Positions 35,313 to 47,344 of a DNA stretch of 64,000 nucleotides are shown here, piece by piece. The notes under the pieces were generated by a model, which saw only the letters and a list, made by a program, of their open reading frames with translations, was not told where the DNA came from and did no database searches. Both the position numbers and the translations under genes were made by a program. This DNA comes from Ischnura elegans (taxonomy: Eukaryota > Arthropoda > Insecta > Odonata > Coenagrionidae), in NCBI RefSeq assembly GCF_921293095.1, contig NC_060258.1:434001-498000 (forward strand), given 5' to 3'. Position 1 is the stretch's first letter, and each line of letters opens with the position of its first letter.

Positions 35313-38300
35313 CCCATTCGCCTCTTAATTTTTCACGGATTTTCGGGGCCTAAGTTCCTATTTAATTTTCTTGAAATATTGATTTATATATTATCTTATA
35401 ACTCAGGATTGCGAGCACTTATCTGAATGAAATTTGAACACAAGATTTATTTATTTATTTGTAGTGGAATCAGTGTAGTTATTTGTTGCAAAACATAATA
35501 TTTATGCATTAGTTATAAACAAATTTTAAAAATGCAACTTTTGATTAACAATACCTTAATTTTTTTTATCAAAACATGCAATATTTTTTCAACCTCATCT
35601 TCATCGTTATGATGCGGATGTTACCCCTTGAAGTTTCCATATTGATACAATTTTATATTTTTACTTTATCGCCATTTCAGTGTTGAGGCAACCTGAAAAC
35701 GAATGGTGGAAATGTAATACATTAGGATTGACGTTTTCTCGTTCATCTCAAGCTAAAATTCGTTACTTATTTATTATTGCGATTATACGTACGTAAAAAT
35801 ATAAGTTTCAAAGATATTGTAATAATTATATAAAAGCAAAATGTTTTACATGTAAATTTATTTCTTACCTCGATGTCTCTTTTGAATGATATTTTTTGAA
35901 GCATTCCGGAAGGTGTAATGCGACTTTGCATTTTTCGCATTCCCACCTACTTTCACTCTTCTTCTTCATCTGCTTACAAAGTTCACATATCCGTGATGGG
36001 TTCTTTTTCACTGCATTGGAAGGAATCCGATTGGGAAAATGAGCCCAGTTTGCTGCCTGAAATCTGATCGGTGATGGGCCAGATGTTGGTCGACCTCGTC
36101 GCCTGTATTCCGGCACATTTACTCGCTCTAGGATTTGCTCTGCTACATTTTCCCTGAAGTCATCGAATAGCAGTTTTTTGCCTCTTACTTTTTGAAATAA
36201 CACATATGAATTATACAGCGCCATGTCCATAATGTAAAAAAATATTTTCCGATAACCTTTTGCATATCGGCGCATGATGGAGAATGATGCCAATTGCTGA
36301 TCCTGCCGGTCTACGGCGTTCATCTGCTTATTGTAGTCGATAACTGCCTGAGGTTTTACAATAGCCTCTTTAGTTTTCATCGACATCTTTCCCGTTTTTA
36401 CCATTTTTGGTTGTTTATGGTACGTTGACAAAACATGCACCTCTTTTTTGTCCTTCCACTTATAAGCGGCAATTCCTCTGCAGTACAGCACTTCCATTTC
36501 CCCTTTCTTCAAATGCATTGATTTGAACTCCTTCGGCATATTCTTCCTATTCATTCTTACCGTTCCAACCGCGTTTATTTTTTCATTTATCAATTTATGA
36601 AACAGGGTTGGTGATGTAAACCAATTGTCCAATGCTACTGTGTACCCCATTTGATAATAGGGCTTCATTAGTTCGAGGACTATGGCTTCACTACATGGTA
36701 CTCAATCGGCTCTGGCTGGATTTGCTCCGGTATAGATGGAAAATTGCATGCAGTAACCAGAATCACTTTCGCAGATTTTATAAAACTTCACTCCAAATCG
36801 CACACGTTTACTGGGATTATACTGCACATAAGATAACCTTCCGCGGAATTTCATCAAACTCTCATCTACCGCAAGATTTTGCTGTGGGTCATACATTGTT
36901 GAAAACTTTCTGTTCATATAGTCAATCACAGGAGAAACCTTTCGCAGTTTGTTATTGTTATCTAAATTTTCATTGTTGACGAAATGTAGAAATTTTGAAA
37001 GAAGTAGAAATCGTCTATATGGCATCACTTTGCTAAAAAATGGTGTTTCAGTAACTACTCGTGGACTCCAATATTTTTTTATTTTGTTTTTTCTTACTTG
37101 GGCCATCAGTACACACAATGCAAAATATGATTGTAATTCTTCGGCACTAGTGTTGAACCATTCCTTTGTCAAAGTACTTTTGCGAGTTGATGGAGACTTC
37201 AAATAGTAATCCGCATATCTGTTCGTTTCCAAACACACTGAATTCCAAAAATCAACTTCTAAAGTATTGAAAAAAAAAATCTACCTCACTCGGTTCACAT
37301 CCCAGTTTTCTCAGAACAGTTGACTTCACCCCAGGTGAAGCCGTAAATTCGAAATTACTCACACCCTTTCTATTTTTGGACCACTTCCATTCTTCATTGT
37401 TATTCTTCAGATTCAACTCTGCGGACCGCGTCTCCTCATCTTCACTTTCACTATCACTGCTTGACTCTTCTTCCATAGAACCAGAAATATTATCGTCACT
37501 CTCGTCACTTTCATAATCACTTTCAAGAAGAAGATCTTCCACATCTCGATCAGCCAATGATCCACGTGCCTTATTCATTTTCAAGGGTTTACGTGCTTCC
37601 AAACCACAGAAATATTTCTGAAGAACTGAGTAGTGTAGTGTGGTTCAGTAGAACGCGCGTTCTATTTGTTGGCAGAAATTGTTTACAAAGTAATACACTA
37701 TCTTCATCCCCAGCACTTCGCTTTCATACACCCTGAATTGGTAACATAGTTTCTACTTCCGAGTGCATCATCGGCAGCTTCGCACTGACACCGGCTCACC
37801 GAAGCGACGGGAGATCAGATTTCTTATAACTTTGTAGCTAACCGCATAGGATGTATTACTATATCCTTATCACCAGCATTAGCTTTCATTCACAGAGACT
37901 TGATTACATAGGCTCTACTCCCGAGTGATTCATCGGCAGTTTAGCGGTGACTTCGGCTCACCAAAGCGATGGGAGATCGCTCACTCAAAAATGTGTTACA
38001 AAGAAAAACATAATGTATGAAATAAAACAAAGGCATATGTGTAAAGAACACACAACATACGATAGTAAGCAACAAAGTAATACCAAATTCGGAAAGAACA
38101 TGCAAAACTGATGCGGTGGTAGATCACGAAAAAAGCACGTCGCCTCACAAATCACAAGCAGAGCTTAATATTAGAATAAATGTTAATAAAATATTTAACA
38201 CCCAGATAAAAAATGTGGTAATATATGCATAAACATCTACTAAAAAAAAGAATAGCTTTAGGTCATTTAGGTCCCACGCCGCAGCAAGAAAAATATGCCT

Positions 38301-38385
38301 TTCACGCAACCGGCGATTCGCCGGCTCTTTACCTTAAGGCTAATCGAGACAGGCCGGCGAATCGCCGGCTCTTTACCCGAATGGG
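35313..38385 (-). mobile_element. piggyBac transposon, nearly complete
   Basis: TTAA target duplications at 35,309-35,312 and 38,386-38,389 enclose a 3,073-bp element. The termini are CCCATTCG and its complement CGAATGGG. The right subterminal region has two palindrome-containing repeats, CCGGCG(A)TTCGCCGGCTCTTTACC-like, at 38,310-38,333 and 38,353-38,378. The transposase is on the minus strand. Confidence 0.95.
35865..37602 (-). pseudogene. piggyBac transposase, two inactivating lesions
   Basis: DDD-type transposase that would cut and rejoin DNA at TTAA sites in the nucleus. The N-terminal part (37,602-37,252) is acidic (DYESDESDD, SSSDSESEDEE). The core (37,238-36,702) includes NLAVDESLMKFRGRLS with the first catalytic Asp. 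The third part (36,668-35,865) has TVALDNWFTSPTLF and NAVDRQDQ with the second and third. A C-terminal cysteine-rich finger (CELCKQ, CEKC, H...C...H) is intact. Lesions: a one-base frameshift at a 10-T run (plus-strand A run 37,270-37,279), and an in-frame TGA at 36,702-36,704 (...NPARAD-stop-VPCSEA). The homopolymer shift could be a sequencing error. All catalytic residues remain, so decay is recent. Confidence 0.95.
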
Positions 38386-38389
38386 TTAA

Positions 38390-39415
38390 GGTCTAAGAGA
38401 GTTTCCCCCACAAGGACATTATTTTCTATCATTTTCGTTTTTTTAAAACTCCCTTAAAATTACACATTACCTCAGTAATTAGAGGATCGTGTTTCACCAA
38501 AGACGTTTTCTGAGATGTGGGTTTAAATAGGAGGTGATAATATGGGCTTAAAGTGTTCAGCTCGGCAATTTTTTATATACAACTTATTTCTCAAGTTAAT
38601 TTTGATTTCTAAACGGTTAGGTCCCTCTCATGATGACTTTGACGACATGTAATATACTACTCAAAGCATTGTTTAAGTCACGAAATATTTCACAAGGAGT
38701 GGATTAAATGATCTGGAAAACTCTTAATACTTGCACTAAGAGCATCAGGAATGCAGGGCATCTGTGCGATGAATCATATACCTCATGGCTACCAAGATAG
38801 AAACTTTATATTGTTAGGATATACACATGCACATAGCCATGGTCGCAATGTCTGAAACAATATAAACAAAGTGAACAAATATAATGCCCTTTTCTATTAT
38901 TTTTTTATGCAGGGGTTCTTGGCGGGGATTCAGGGGGGGGGAGGTGGCCAAAGGGATCATGACCCCTCACCCAATGGGGAACATGCACAATTTTTTAAAA
39001 GTGCTTTAATAAGAAGTTCCCTCCCTCAAGCGTACTCGCCCAAAATTTCGCGGATGACTAATGTTTTTTAGCCGAGTTATGAGTCTTTAAAAATTAATCT
39101 TCATCGGCTGCTTAAAAAACACGACGTCATCAGAGCGTGACGTCACGGCACGGTATACACCGATGACAGACTGAGGCAGTGGATAGAAAACCGGTCTATG
39201 CATGGGGCTAAAATGCAAATTTGGCGAGAATGATTGCTGGTCCAACGTCAAAATGTAGTTTATGAATATATTGGGTTTCCAAGGCGTTGTTGAAATAAAT
39301 AAAGGGGATTGATTGTTTGGGGAGAAAAGGAAAGATTGAATGAAAATAAGTTGATTGCACGCTGATCCATGCTGATCACCTACATCATTTGCTTATTGGA
39401 ATATGTGTATTGCAG
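38390..39415. other. No gene recognised
   Basis: AT-rich spacer with a G9 run near 38,933. No features supported. Confidence 0.4.
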
Positions 39416-39602
39416 CATGGATATCCAATAGAAAAACGTGTAAAATCATGTATAGTGCTCCGGGACTCAAGTACCTCTATTTTCTCGCCGGAGAAGGTTT
39501 TGCTTGTGTCCTAAAGGACAAAAATAATAGGAAAAAGTGGTTGATGACCAACAAAATGGAGCTATATACTTTATCTACATTGTCAACGGATTATTTCTCA
39601 AA
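39416..39602 (+). CDS. Exon of unidentified plus-strand gene (exon a)
   Basis: A 187-bp segment between the acceptor atatgtgtattgcag and the perfect donor AAA/GTAAGTA. Only the frame beginning with two leftover bases is open. It encodes WISNRKTCKIMYSAPGLKYL, then a short hydrophobic part (YFLAGEGFACVL), then KDKNNRKKWLMTNKMELY. It leaves two bases. I do not recognise the protein. It lies on the strand opposite to, and inside the presumed large intron of, the membrane gene. It could be a host gene exon or the exon of an old captured gene. Confidence 0.6.
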
Positions 39603-39723
39603 GTAAGTACACTCTTGAACCAGGGTTACAGTAGGGTTTTATTGAATTGCCAGTTTTTCTCGGATAACCACCAAAGGGCAGACATAGCTCAAATATGAGT
39701 TTTACTTCGATATCTTGCATTAA

Positions 39724-40053
39724 CCCCTTGGTTGGGGGCAGAAATTTCCTTATCTTTCACCTGTTGGGAGCAAATCCACCGATTTTCGGAGATGACATTT
39801 TCGAAAAAAAATTTATAGTAAAGCTATTGCACAAAAATGGCAATATACTTAAAATATATTGGTATAGAACCTCTGACAAAGCGAAAAACATGCAATGATG
39901 CATAAAGAATGAATATTCACGCCTTCTCCGCATAACATTGCGACGCGACGGCACGCGCGACTATAGTCACTCTCACTCTCACTATAGTCGCGCGTGCCGT
40001 CGCGTCGGAGCAGAGTCCGCTTGCGACAATAGTCACTCTCTCCAGTTAAGGGG
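39724..40053. mobile_element. TTAA-bounded element carrying a perfect hairpin
   Basis: TTAA at 39,720-39,723 and 40,054-40,057. The ends are CCCCTTGGTTGG and, complemented, CCCCTTAACTGG. The 330-bp span includes a 27-bp perfect inverted repeat near its right side. The TTAA duplications suggest mobilisation by a piggyBac-type transposase, though its termini differ from the element at 35.3 kb. Confidence 0.6.
39941..40007. repeat. Perfect 27-bp GC-rich hairpin
   Basis: The left arm CGACGCGACGGCACGCGCGA continues with CTATAGT. The 13-base loop is CACTCTCACTCTC, and the right arm is the exact complement. It contrasts sharply with the AT-rich surroundings. A partial repeat of the loop-side motif (GCGACAATAGTCACTCTC) follows at 40,023. 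Confidence 0.95.
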
Positions 40054-40057
40054 TTAA

Positions 40058-41749
40058 GGCTCTACTCTCTCAGCCAATTGAATGGTGTACCGTGCGATGA
40101 CATCGGAAGGCGTTTCAGGTCACCTGACTTCAAGCGATATTCAAGCACTTTTCATTAGCATTTACTGATGTTTGCGGAGTACTAGGAGAGTTTTGGCTTA
40201 TATATTTGGACTTGTGAGAAAATTGTCTATTCAATGAGACTTACTAGCATGATGAACAAATTTCATGCACGTTCCCCGTTGTATCAAAATAATTTAAATA
40301 TTTATTAGTTTAATAGTTTTTGTATCCTTCTGAAAGAGTACAGAGATTGTGTATAAGCAAATGCATAGCTACACGTGAGAGAAATTTTGAGTTGCATTTA
40401 TCGTAGAGGGAAGCATTCCATAAAAAAAACGTTTTAAGTGGGAAATTGTGCCTTACCCAGGCCAAGACCTCCCCCCCCTCTAAATTTAAAGTTGAATTCG
40501 CTCCTGGTTCGTGAAGATCCATAATCAAGAAATATTTTATGTACTGCACTGACTCGCTTGTTAATTTTTGATACACTTATCAAAGAATGTACTAGCTCCC
40601 AATAAATATTACTTTTCCTTTTCCACATTTGCCTTTAATTTGCATGCATCAACCCGAGGAAAACCCATATGCTGTCCTGGTGTCTTAGTGGGTCTTACAA
40701 ATATCAAACCAATGAAACTGCTCTGTTAGTTCTCATAATTTGGAGAGTTCCAATTCCCAAAAGGTGTGTTTTCGTCGCACTATCAGAGTGAAGGGTGTTT
40801 TGAGCCGAAGACAATAGACTTGAAAAAAATGGAATCGAAAGAGAATGTAGTGATTTGAACTTCACGGCAAATGCTGAGCACCCGACGCTAACGCCATCTG
40901 AACATGTTGTACGCAAAACACTGCCCTTCGAACGGCGTTTTGCGAGGAGTGGGAATACCAGGGCTTTAGGGTGTTCTATACCTCCGCGAAAAACGGCTCT
41001 GCAGACTTCAGGTTGCTCGCCATTTGCTCGCTTATTATACACTCTGGAGAGAACTTGTTTTGGATATGGTTTAAGCTAAGATTATTGTTCTCGGCAAGCG
41101 AAAAAAAAATATTTGAAAAGCATTTGTTAATTAGTTATTGGCGCTGAAAAACACAATAAAACGCCTGTTTTCTCGATGTAATTCTACCACGTAGAAAGCG
41201 CAATTTGAATTTTTTTTTGGGAAATGAGAACATTCTTCCTTCTTCTTGGAAATAAGATACGTTTCATCAATGTGATCTTTGTAATAACCACGCTATAGCC
41301 CAATTTCCCGAGCGTGTTTTCTCAACGTCAAGCGCCTACGATCTTTTCTTCCATGGCGCTGCTGTATGACCCCCCACTCTCGGTGAAAGAGCTTCTCACC
41401 CCACAGCAGTCTCTCTCATTACCTCCCCTCCATCGTCTCTTGGGTCCCCTCCATCTGTTTTTTTTTCCTCTATGCTTTCCTCGACCTAAGAAGCCCGTCT
41501 GACCCAGCAGGCCAACAGTTTTCTTTTCGTTATTATCCGAAGCCCTGTGTACTTGTGTTGCGAGCGGCATGTTTGAAACGGGGCTAGCGCGAGTTTTCAA
41601 GTTTTCTGTTCTTATGTATGGAAAGTGAAAGGAAATCAAAGAGGAAGCATATCTTATGTGGGAAGGTGGAAAAGAAGTACTAGGAATAATGGTGAATATA
41701 TAAATCCTTTTGAAGTGCGCTTCATTAATAATAGTTTGTATATCTTTAG
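40058..41749. other. No gene recognised
   Basis: Spacer between two plus-strand exon candidates, probably intronic. The GC-richer part at 40,860-41,050 has a 112-residue minus frame without a known motif and may be part of an old repeat. 41,310-41,500 is C-rich and codes proline-rich nonsense on the plus strand. Confidence 0.35.
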
Positions 41750-41891
41750 ACACGTATTTTCATCCACGTAAAATCTCTAATAACGTGTTGCAGCTAATAA
41801 ATAGACTATCAAATTATTTTAACCATTTTAGTCATTACAAACCTGCAACAATAGATGTTATTTACACTGCAGAAGGAGAAACAGCTTTTAA
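41750..41891 (+). CDS. Exon of unidentified plus-strand gene (exon b)
   Basis: A 142-bp segment between the acceptor gtttgtatatctttag and the perfect donor AA/GTAAGTA. One frame is open, starting after two leftover bases: TYFHPRKISNNVLQLINRLS, then NYFNHFSHYK and PATIDVIYTAEGETAF. It cannot directly follow exon a (phase 2 meets phase 1), so an unseen exon must lie between or the two belong to different transcripts. Function unknown. Codon use is AT-rich like its surroundings. Confidence 0.55.
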
Positions 41892-43297
41892 GTAAGTACA
41901 TCTCGATAATGTATTGGCTATGACTATAATATATTAATTTTTGTAACCAAGCATTGAAAATAAGATGAATATAGAGAATATACTGCACATTATCAATTAG
42001 ATCCTAGGTTACACCATTGCCTTTTAAGTTCTCGCAGACGATAATCAAGAATAAATATTTCACCGAGTAGGTAATATAACGTGCATATCTTCATTTCGTG
42101 TCTAAATATTTTCAAAAGTAACCGTTATGTCATCAAAACACGATATGAAAAGTATCACGCTGGTTTATTTGTCTTGCATTTCCGACATATATGTTTCTCG
42201 ATAACTTGCAACCGAGGGGGAAAACTTCGAAAAGTTATTTTCTTATAAAAATATTCTTATCATTAAAATTACTATTATTAATTATTACGTGAGTCACCCA
42301 AAAGAAAGAATTTGAACTGGAACCACCGTATCACTAAGGAGGGGTTGATGTTTGGTCGATGTAATACAGCGATGACGTCAAGATAACCGAATTTAATCGT
42401 TAACTATCTCCTATTTACGTAAATATGCTTGTTGTATACAAACAATAGATACACGAGATCCTGCCTGCGAACCAGTTTTACAAGTATAAGGCAAGAATTT
42501 TACTTGTGTAGCAGGAATGACGAGAAAACAAGCAATACACACGGATAAAACTTGAATGTGGGATATTTATTTCGCTCGAGTGAAGTTATGCAAACTAACT
42601 TCGCGGTATATCTCTCACCAACAATCTGTTTCACGTGCTGCTTACACTCTTCTGAGCGATTGATTCTCTCAATGAATGGTTCTCACTACAGGTCGTAATG
42701 AACCGAAACTCTGATGATGAATGCAACATTTCTCGGAAGTGGGCGGCAACTTCCGCGATTTTTCAATTCTAATTTTTGTGAGAATGACTGAACGAGGTAG
42801 TTAGTTTTTTTTGCCCATCCATCGACCGAATTATTAACTAAAATTACGATTTCGTGTCAGAGTAAACGACCACATTGCGATATAAATATGCGAGACTTCA
42901 TATAAAATACTAGTCCACAGGATCAGGTAGACTCATTATATTTAACTGTTGAAATTCTTCGGCATAATAATGCGTCTAGAACTTTATGACAAATAAATGT
43001 AATTTTATTAAAAATTCTTCTGTTTAGAATGATACTAACATCACCGAAGCGCGGTTGTAGTCTTTGGGAAGAAACTAAAATTTCTCAGGAGCATTACCCG
43101 ATCAATTTTTCTCTACCCCTCAGTACACTGTATGACCCTTCCGGGATGGAACCCTGCATTGAAGTTAGGTCTTCTACTTGATATGTTTCCCATTTTATTA
43201 ATTCAGAAGGGAATTTTAGTTCTTATACTCCACTATTATTTAACATGAATGAGAATACATATATACCAAGACTGTTATTTGCCACGAAAAAAACATT
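41892..43297. other. No gene recognised
   Basis: AT-rich, probably intronic; nothing identified. Confidence 0.4.
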
Positions 43298-43360
43298 TCG
43301 CTTAGCCGCGATTCAAACCCAGATCCTCCCGATTTCCGGTCAGCTACATTACCAAGTAAT
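43298..43360 (-). repeat. tRNA-like SINE head, copy 2
   Basis: On the minus strand GGTAATGTAGCTGACCGG, AATCGGGAGGATC and the B-box-like GGGTTTGAATCGC match copies 1 and 3. It lies head-to-head with copy 3. Confidence 0.6.
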
Positions 43361-43420
43361 TTTTTTCTAGGCGAATCTTAGACACAAGTAAAAGGAGAAT
43401 TTCATATTCAAGGAAAAAGG

Positions 43421-43500
43421 TTGCTTCGAGGTATAATTGGTAGCATATTTGACCGGCCATCGGGGATATCCGGGTTCGAATCCCAAGTTAGTCAAATGAT
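43421..43500 (+). repeat. tRNA-like SINE head, copy 3
   Basis: GGTATAATTGGTAGCATATT, GACCGGCCATCGGGG and the B-box GGGTTCGAATCCC, followed by AAATGATTTTTTCATG, the same tail as copy 1. Confidence 0.65.
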
Positions 43501-44379
43501 TTTTTCATGTCGATTATCATACTTATTTAACTATGCACTAGTGTATTTAACTATGCACTCGTGCGCGTGACTGCGTACAAAGTTGCTTTTTCGACGCAGT
43601 ACTTTGTATGGATGAGAGCACAAAACCTTTTGCATGTGACGCAGGAGTATCCTCTTTCACAAATAACTGTAACCACTGTACGATAGATAATATTTAGTTG
43701 CCGTTCCATGCTTAACAACTTTATTTGGTAGAATGATTAATGATTTTCAAACGCTCTACATAAAAACATATACTTAATTCAACCTACAAATAAAATCCGA
43801 AGATTCAAACGTAATGGAGCGGAATTTTTCCATATTGAAACAAACACTTGCAATTTTCCACGATTATAAGAAAAGTTATTGTGACCTAGATTTCAATGAT
43901 ATAACAACATCTTCAACGTACAAATGGCGTGTTATTCATTCAATGTATCTTCTTGGGACTAAGTTATGTCTGATTCTGAACTAATGGATTCGACTTTGCC
44001 AATATTTGGCCCGCTTTAATTTCGTAGGGGATAAATTATTTCTAATGCCTTTACTAATTTACTTTGAAAAATTGCGAGAAATATTCCTCCTTCCGTTAAT
44101 TATGTAGAAGATAAGGAGCATACGATAGAAATTCAGGGAAAAAGGTTCTGCCCAAAATAAAAGGATAATTATGGTAAAGCTAGAGACTAAGCCGGTAGAT
44201 ACCGTAGTGGTACATGTTAACATACCTACGACGGACTACTAGGATGAAGAAGTTTAAGGCGTCTGAAGATATCACCGCAGTAACCAAACAGGTAAGACGT
44301 GAAGAAAACCTTATAATTTTAGGTGATTGGAAGGAGAAGGGTTTGGGTGTCAATATTGACTGAGAAAAATAGTATTCTA
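43501..44379. other. No gene recognised
   Basis: AT-rich spacer before the LINE relic. Nothing identified. Confidence 0.4.
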
Positions 44380-44915
44380 TGATTCGCTGACGACATAGCA
44401 ATCATAGCCGAGACAGAGAAGAATTTTAAGAAGACTTTGACAAATATAGAAAGGAAAATGGCCAGATATCAGTTGAAAATCAACAAAAGGAAGACTAAGA
44501 TATTAGTATGTAGTAAAAGAGAGGAGGCTAGGACAAACAATAAGGTAAGAAATCAAAAGCTAGAAGAGATTTTCTTACCTGGGAAGCCGAATTACCAACG
44601 ATGGACGAAGCAAGAAAGAAATAGTCAGTAGAATAGCGCTGGCGAAGAGGGCTTACTACAAAAAGATGAATCTCCTCACATATGAGAATACAAGCATAGA
44701 AGTAAGGAAGCAATTCATCATACGCTACATATGGAGTGTGATTCTCTAGGGAAGTGAGGCTTGGACGTTGATAGCAGCAGAGAATTCAATGATTGGAAGC
44801 ATTCGAAATGTGGTGCCACCGAAGAATGATGAAGATAAAATTGATCGAATGAGTAAGTAATGAAGGAGTGTTAAGAAAGTGGGAATTAAAATAAGTCTTC
44901 TAAAAACCTAAAAGA
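44380..44915 (+). pseudogene. LINE RT fragment, same family as 8.1 kb
   Basis: Plus-strand pieces read FADDIAIIAETEKNFKK, RYQLKINKRKTKILVCSKRE and then KRAYYKKMNLLTYENTSIEV and KQFIIRYIWSVIL in shifting frames. These match the 8.1-kb fragment closely. The RT catalytic motif appears as (S)ADDIA. Frameshifts and stops are numerous. Both ends are missing. Confidence 0.8.
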
Positions 44916-44924
44916 ATTTCTTCC

Positions 44925-45600
44925 TTGGTTTTAGCCTCACTAAGACAAGGAATTTTAGTTAAAAATTGAAATTCAGCTCCTGTCTTGTCGATTGCTTTCA
45001 CAAAGTATTTCATCTGTCCTAGTTTGATGTGCAATGGTGGCAAGTGAATATTTTCTGTCGGAACCAGGGAAACATGGGCGACATTTTCATAACCATGAGT
45101 GAGGCTTTCTCGCAGAGGCCATTTCCGTAAGATGTAATGTTTTCTCGGGCGCGGCTGTTGTATTCTAGGGAGCAGCAGTATTTCGTGAAGCCTGATTGCA
45201 GTCCCGTGAGTAGAGCGACAACTTTCAGATTAGCGCAAACTTACCAATTATAATCACGATAATTAGTATTCTCAAGGATTCAACTGATATATCGGTACGT
45301 CTCCTTCATATCAGCAGAGTATGCAGATAGGATAGAAGGTAACTCATTCCCATTGGCCAACAGGACCACTTCAAAGCTTGTCTTTGACGAATCCATAAAC
45401 AGTCTCCATTTTTCTGGGTCACATGGCATCATAATTTCTATCAACAATGCATTTAATTACAGTAAAAAAACCAAGCCTTCATCTTACGTAGAAATTAATT
45501 TCAGTGTTGGCGCTCTTGTCCTACTGGAAAAGATTTTTATGCCCTTTTGTAAGAGATTGGCATCCATATAGGCGCAACTTCGTACCATATGTTACATTAG
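44925..45600 (-). pseudogene. Relic of an unclassified repeat-encoded protein
   Basis: Minus-strand pieces read EIMMPCDPEKWRLFMDSSK, SFEVVLLANGNELPSILSAY, SADMKETY, and further on LPPLHIKLGQMKYFVKAIDK and TGAEFQFLTK. From memory, this order (RLFIDSSK, LLHNGN..PSI, MKET, then YCCFLCEWDSR, then LPPLHIKLG) marks a large family of repeat-encoded proteins common in arthropods and cnidarians, without an agreed function that I can name. The cysteine-rich middle is scrambled here, with stops and frameshifts. It is probably part of a dead mobile element. Confidence 0.65.
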
Positions 45601-47340
45601 TTTCTCCAAGTATTTGGTCAAATTACTGTAACAAGTGGTGCAGCAAACACTTGGAGCTTAATCCTAGCCCTGACCGCCAATTTGGCAGCCAGAGAAAAAT
45701 TTATAAGCAGTTTAAAGAATTAAAGAAAGAGATTATTGTTGCGATGTTTTAGTCAATTCACCGCAAACATAGCAGAAACGATGACGATGATTTTACACAC
45801 GTGTAATTTAATTACATATTAAATCACGGTAATATTCACAACTAAAGCGCACATACTGACATTCACCTGGAAAAAGCCGGAGTAAAACATTTTTTACTGT
45901 TTTGCACTATTTAAATTACTTGGAAAAAAAGGATCCTTGTCCAGAACACTGAAAGAGTTGACTCTGCGATCGCTAGAGGTATACCGAGGGAAGATGACGA
46001 CAACTTCAATATACATAATTGATTTTAGAGGCTGATACTTTGCGGAATTCCACGATTAAGGAGAAAGAATACTTTTTTAATCCAATGAAATTATAAAATC
46101 TCAGTTTTACATTCTTCGTGGAAAGTAGAAAGTATTACTTTTTTTCTTTAGCTGCGAAATCAAGAAAATTGCCGTTCAAGCCTGAGCGGGAGAGGCACTG
46201 CGAGGGCCAGAGTAGTAAAGTGAATCTTCCGAGCTATTGCTGCATATTTTAATTATTGCTGCTATGCTAAACAGCAAAATATTTTTATTAATACTGCTGT
46301 TTCTTGCTGCATTGTTTTATTATCTTTCGGGGAGGATGATGTGAAATAGAAGCTGGAAGTATTTTTAAATACGTGAAAATTTGCGAAAAAATTGCAAAAT
46401 TGGTCATTTTCGATGGGTTTTTACACAATTGACGGAGACTAATTCCCCTCAAATCTACATCTTTACCATTAATATTATTTTTTCAGAATTTTTCACCCCT
46501 CAAAACCCCTAGAAAAAATTTAAATGCTAAAATAATCCTTTTAATTTCTCCAAATGACCGAAAAGTGGTAAAAATTGGAGGCTCTTCCGAAAATGGTGGG
46601 TGATGGAGAAAAACAGAGTTAACATTCGGATTTAGGAGGTCATTTTAAAAACGAAATAGCAGGAATGGTAACAGGGCCGATTTTCATGCCGTCCAGCGAT
46701 AATTTAAGCAAAGCTGATCATTTGAATCCACACCCCCTTGATAGTATTGTAAAATGATATAAAGCCAGGAAGCATTTTGTTACCACTGAGGCAGTAATAC
46801 TTGCGTCATGGATAATGGCAGAAATAAATACTACATGGATTTTATTGAGACGTAGGTATTACAACGCGTAAATGTCGGGAGTAAAGCAAAAAGGGAAGGA
46901 TGTAAGACAAGGGCATACCCAGGGTCATTACTAGGGGGGGCAAGCCATAGTCTAGAAGGGGGCGCAAGCCAAGTTGTGACATTTTAGCATGGAAAAGGTG
47001 AATGAAAAAAATATTTTAAGAAAATTATAACAGCGCATTATTAGTTTCTGATATCATTTCATAGAAAAAATATTTTTATTTTAGTTAAGTACATATCTTA
47101 TACCTACTAATGCATATAATTTTTCGTGGGTTTAAAGGAAATTTGTTGAATACTTTCGTTTCAATTCAATGCCGATTTTGCTTAAGGACTTCTGCGATTT
47201 TTGCTTCTGGAGGGGGTGCAATTCCCCTCCCCCTGCCCCTCGCCTATGATGTAAGGTTCTATTTTTTCTTGGGGGAGATTCAGGAGGAACGTCTGCTTTG
47301 TTCTTACTCATCGTCCTTACCATATTCAATCTTTTTTTGA
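45601..47340. other. No gene recognised
   Basis: AT-rich sequence with G-rich patches near 46,935-46,970 and 47,208-47,250. No supported gene. Confidence 0.4.
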
Positions 47341-47344
47341 TAAA

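Noticed and set aside
41328-41753. 141-residue minus-strand frame
   Set aside because: Low-complexity C/T-rich sequence produces the frame; no family resemblance, and it overlaps the acceptor of the plus-strand exon b.
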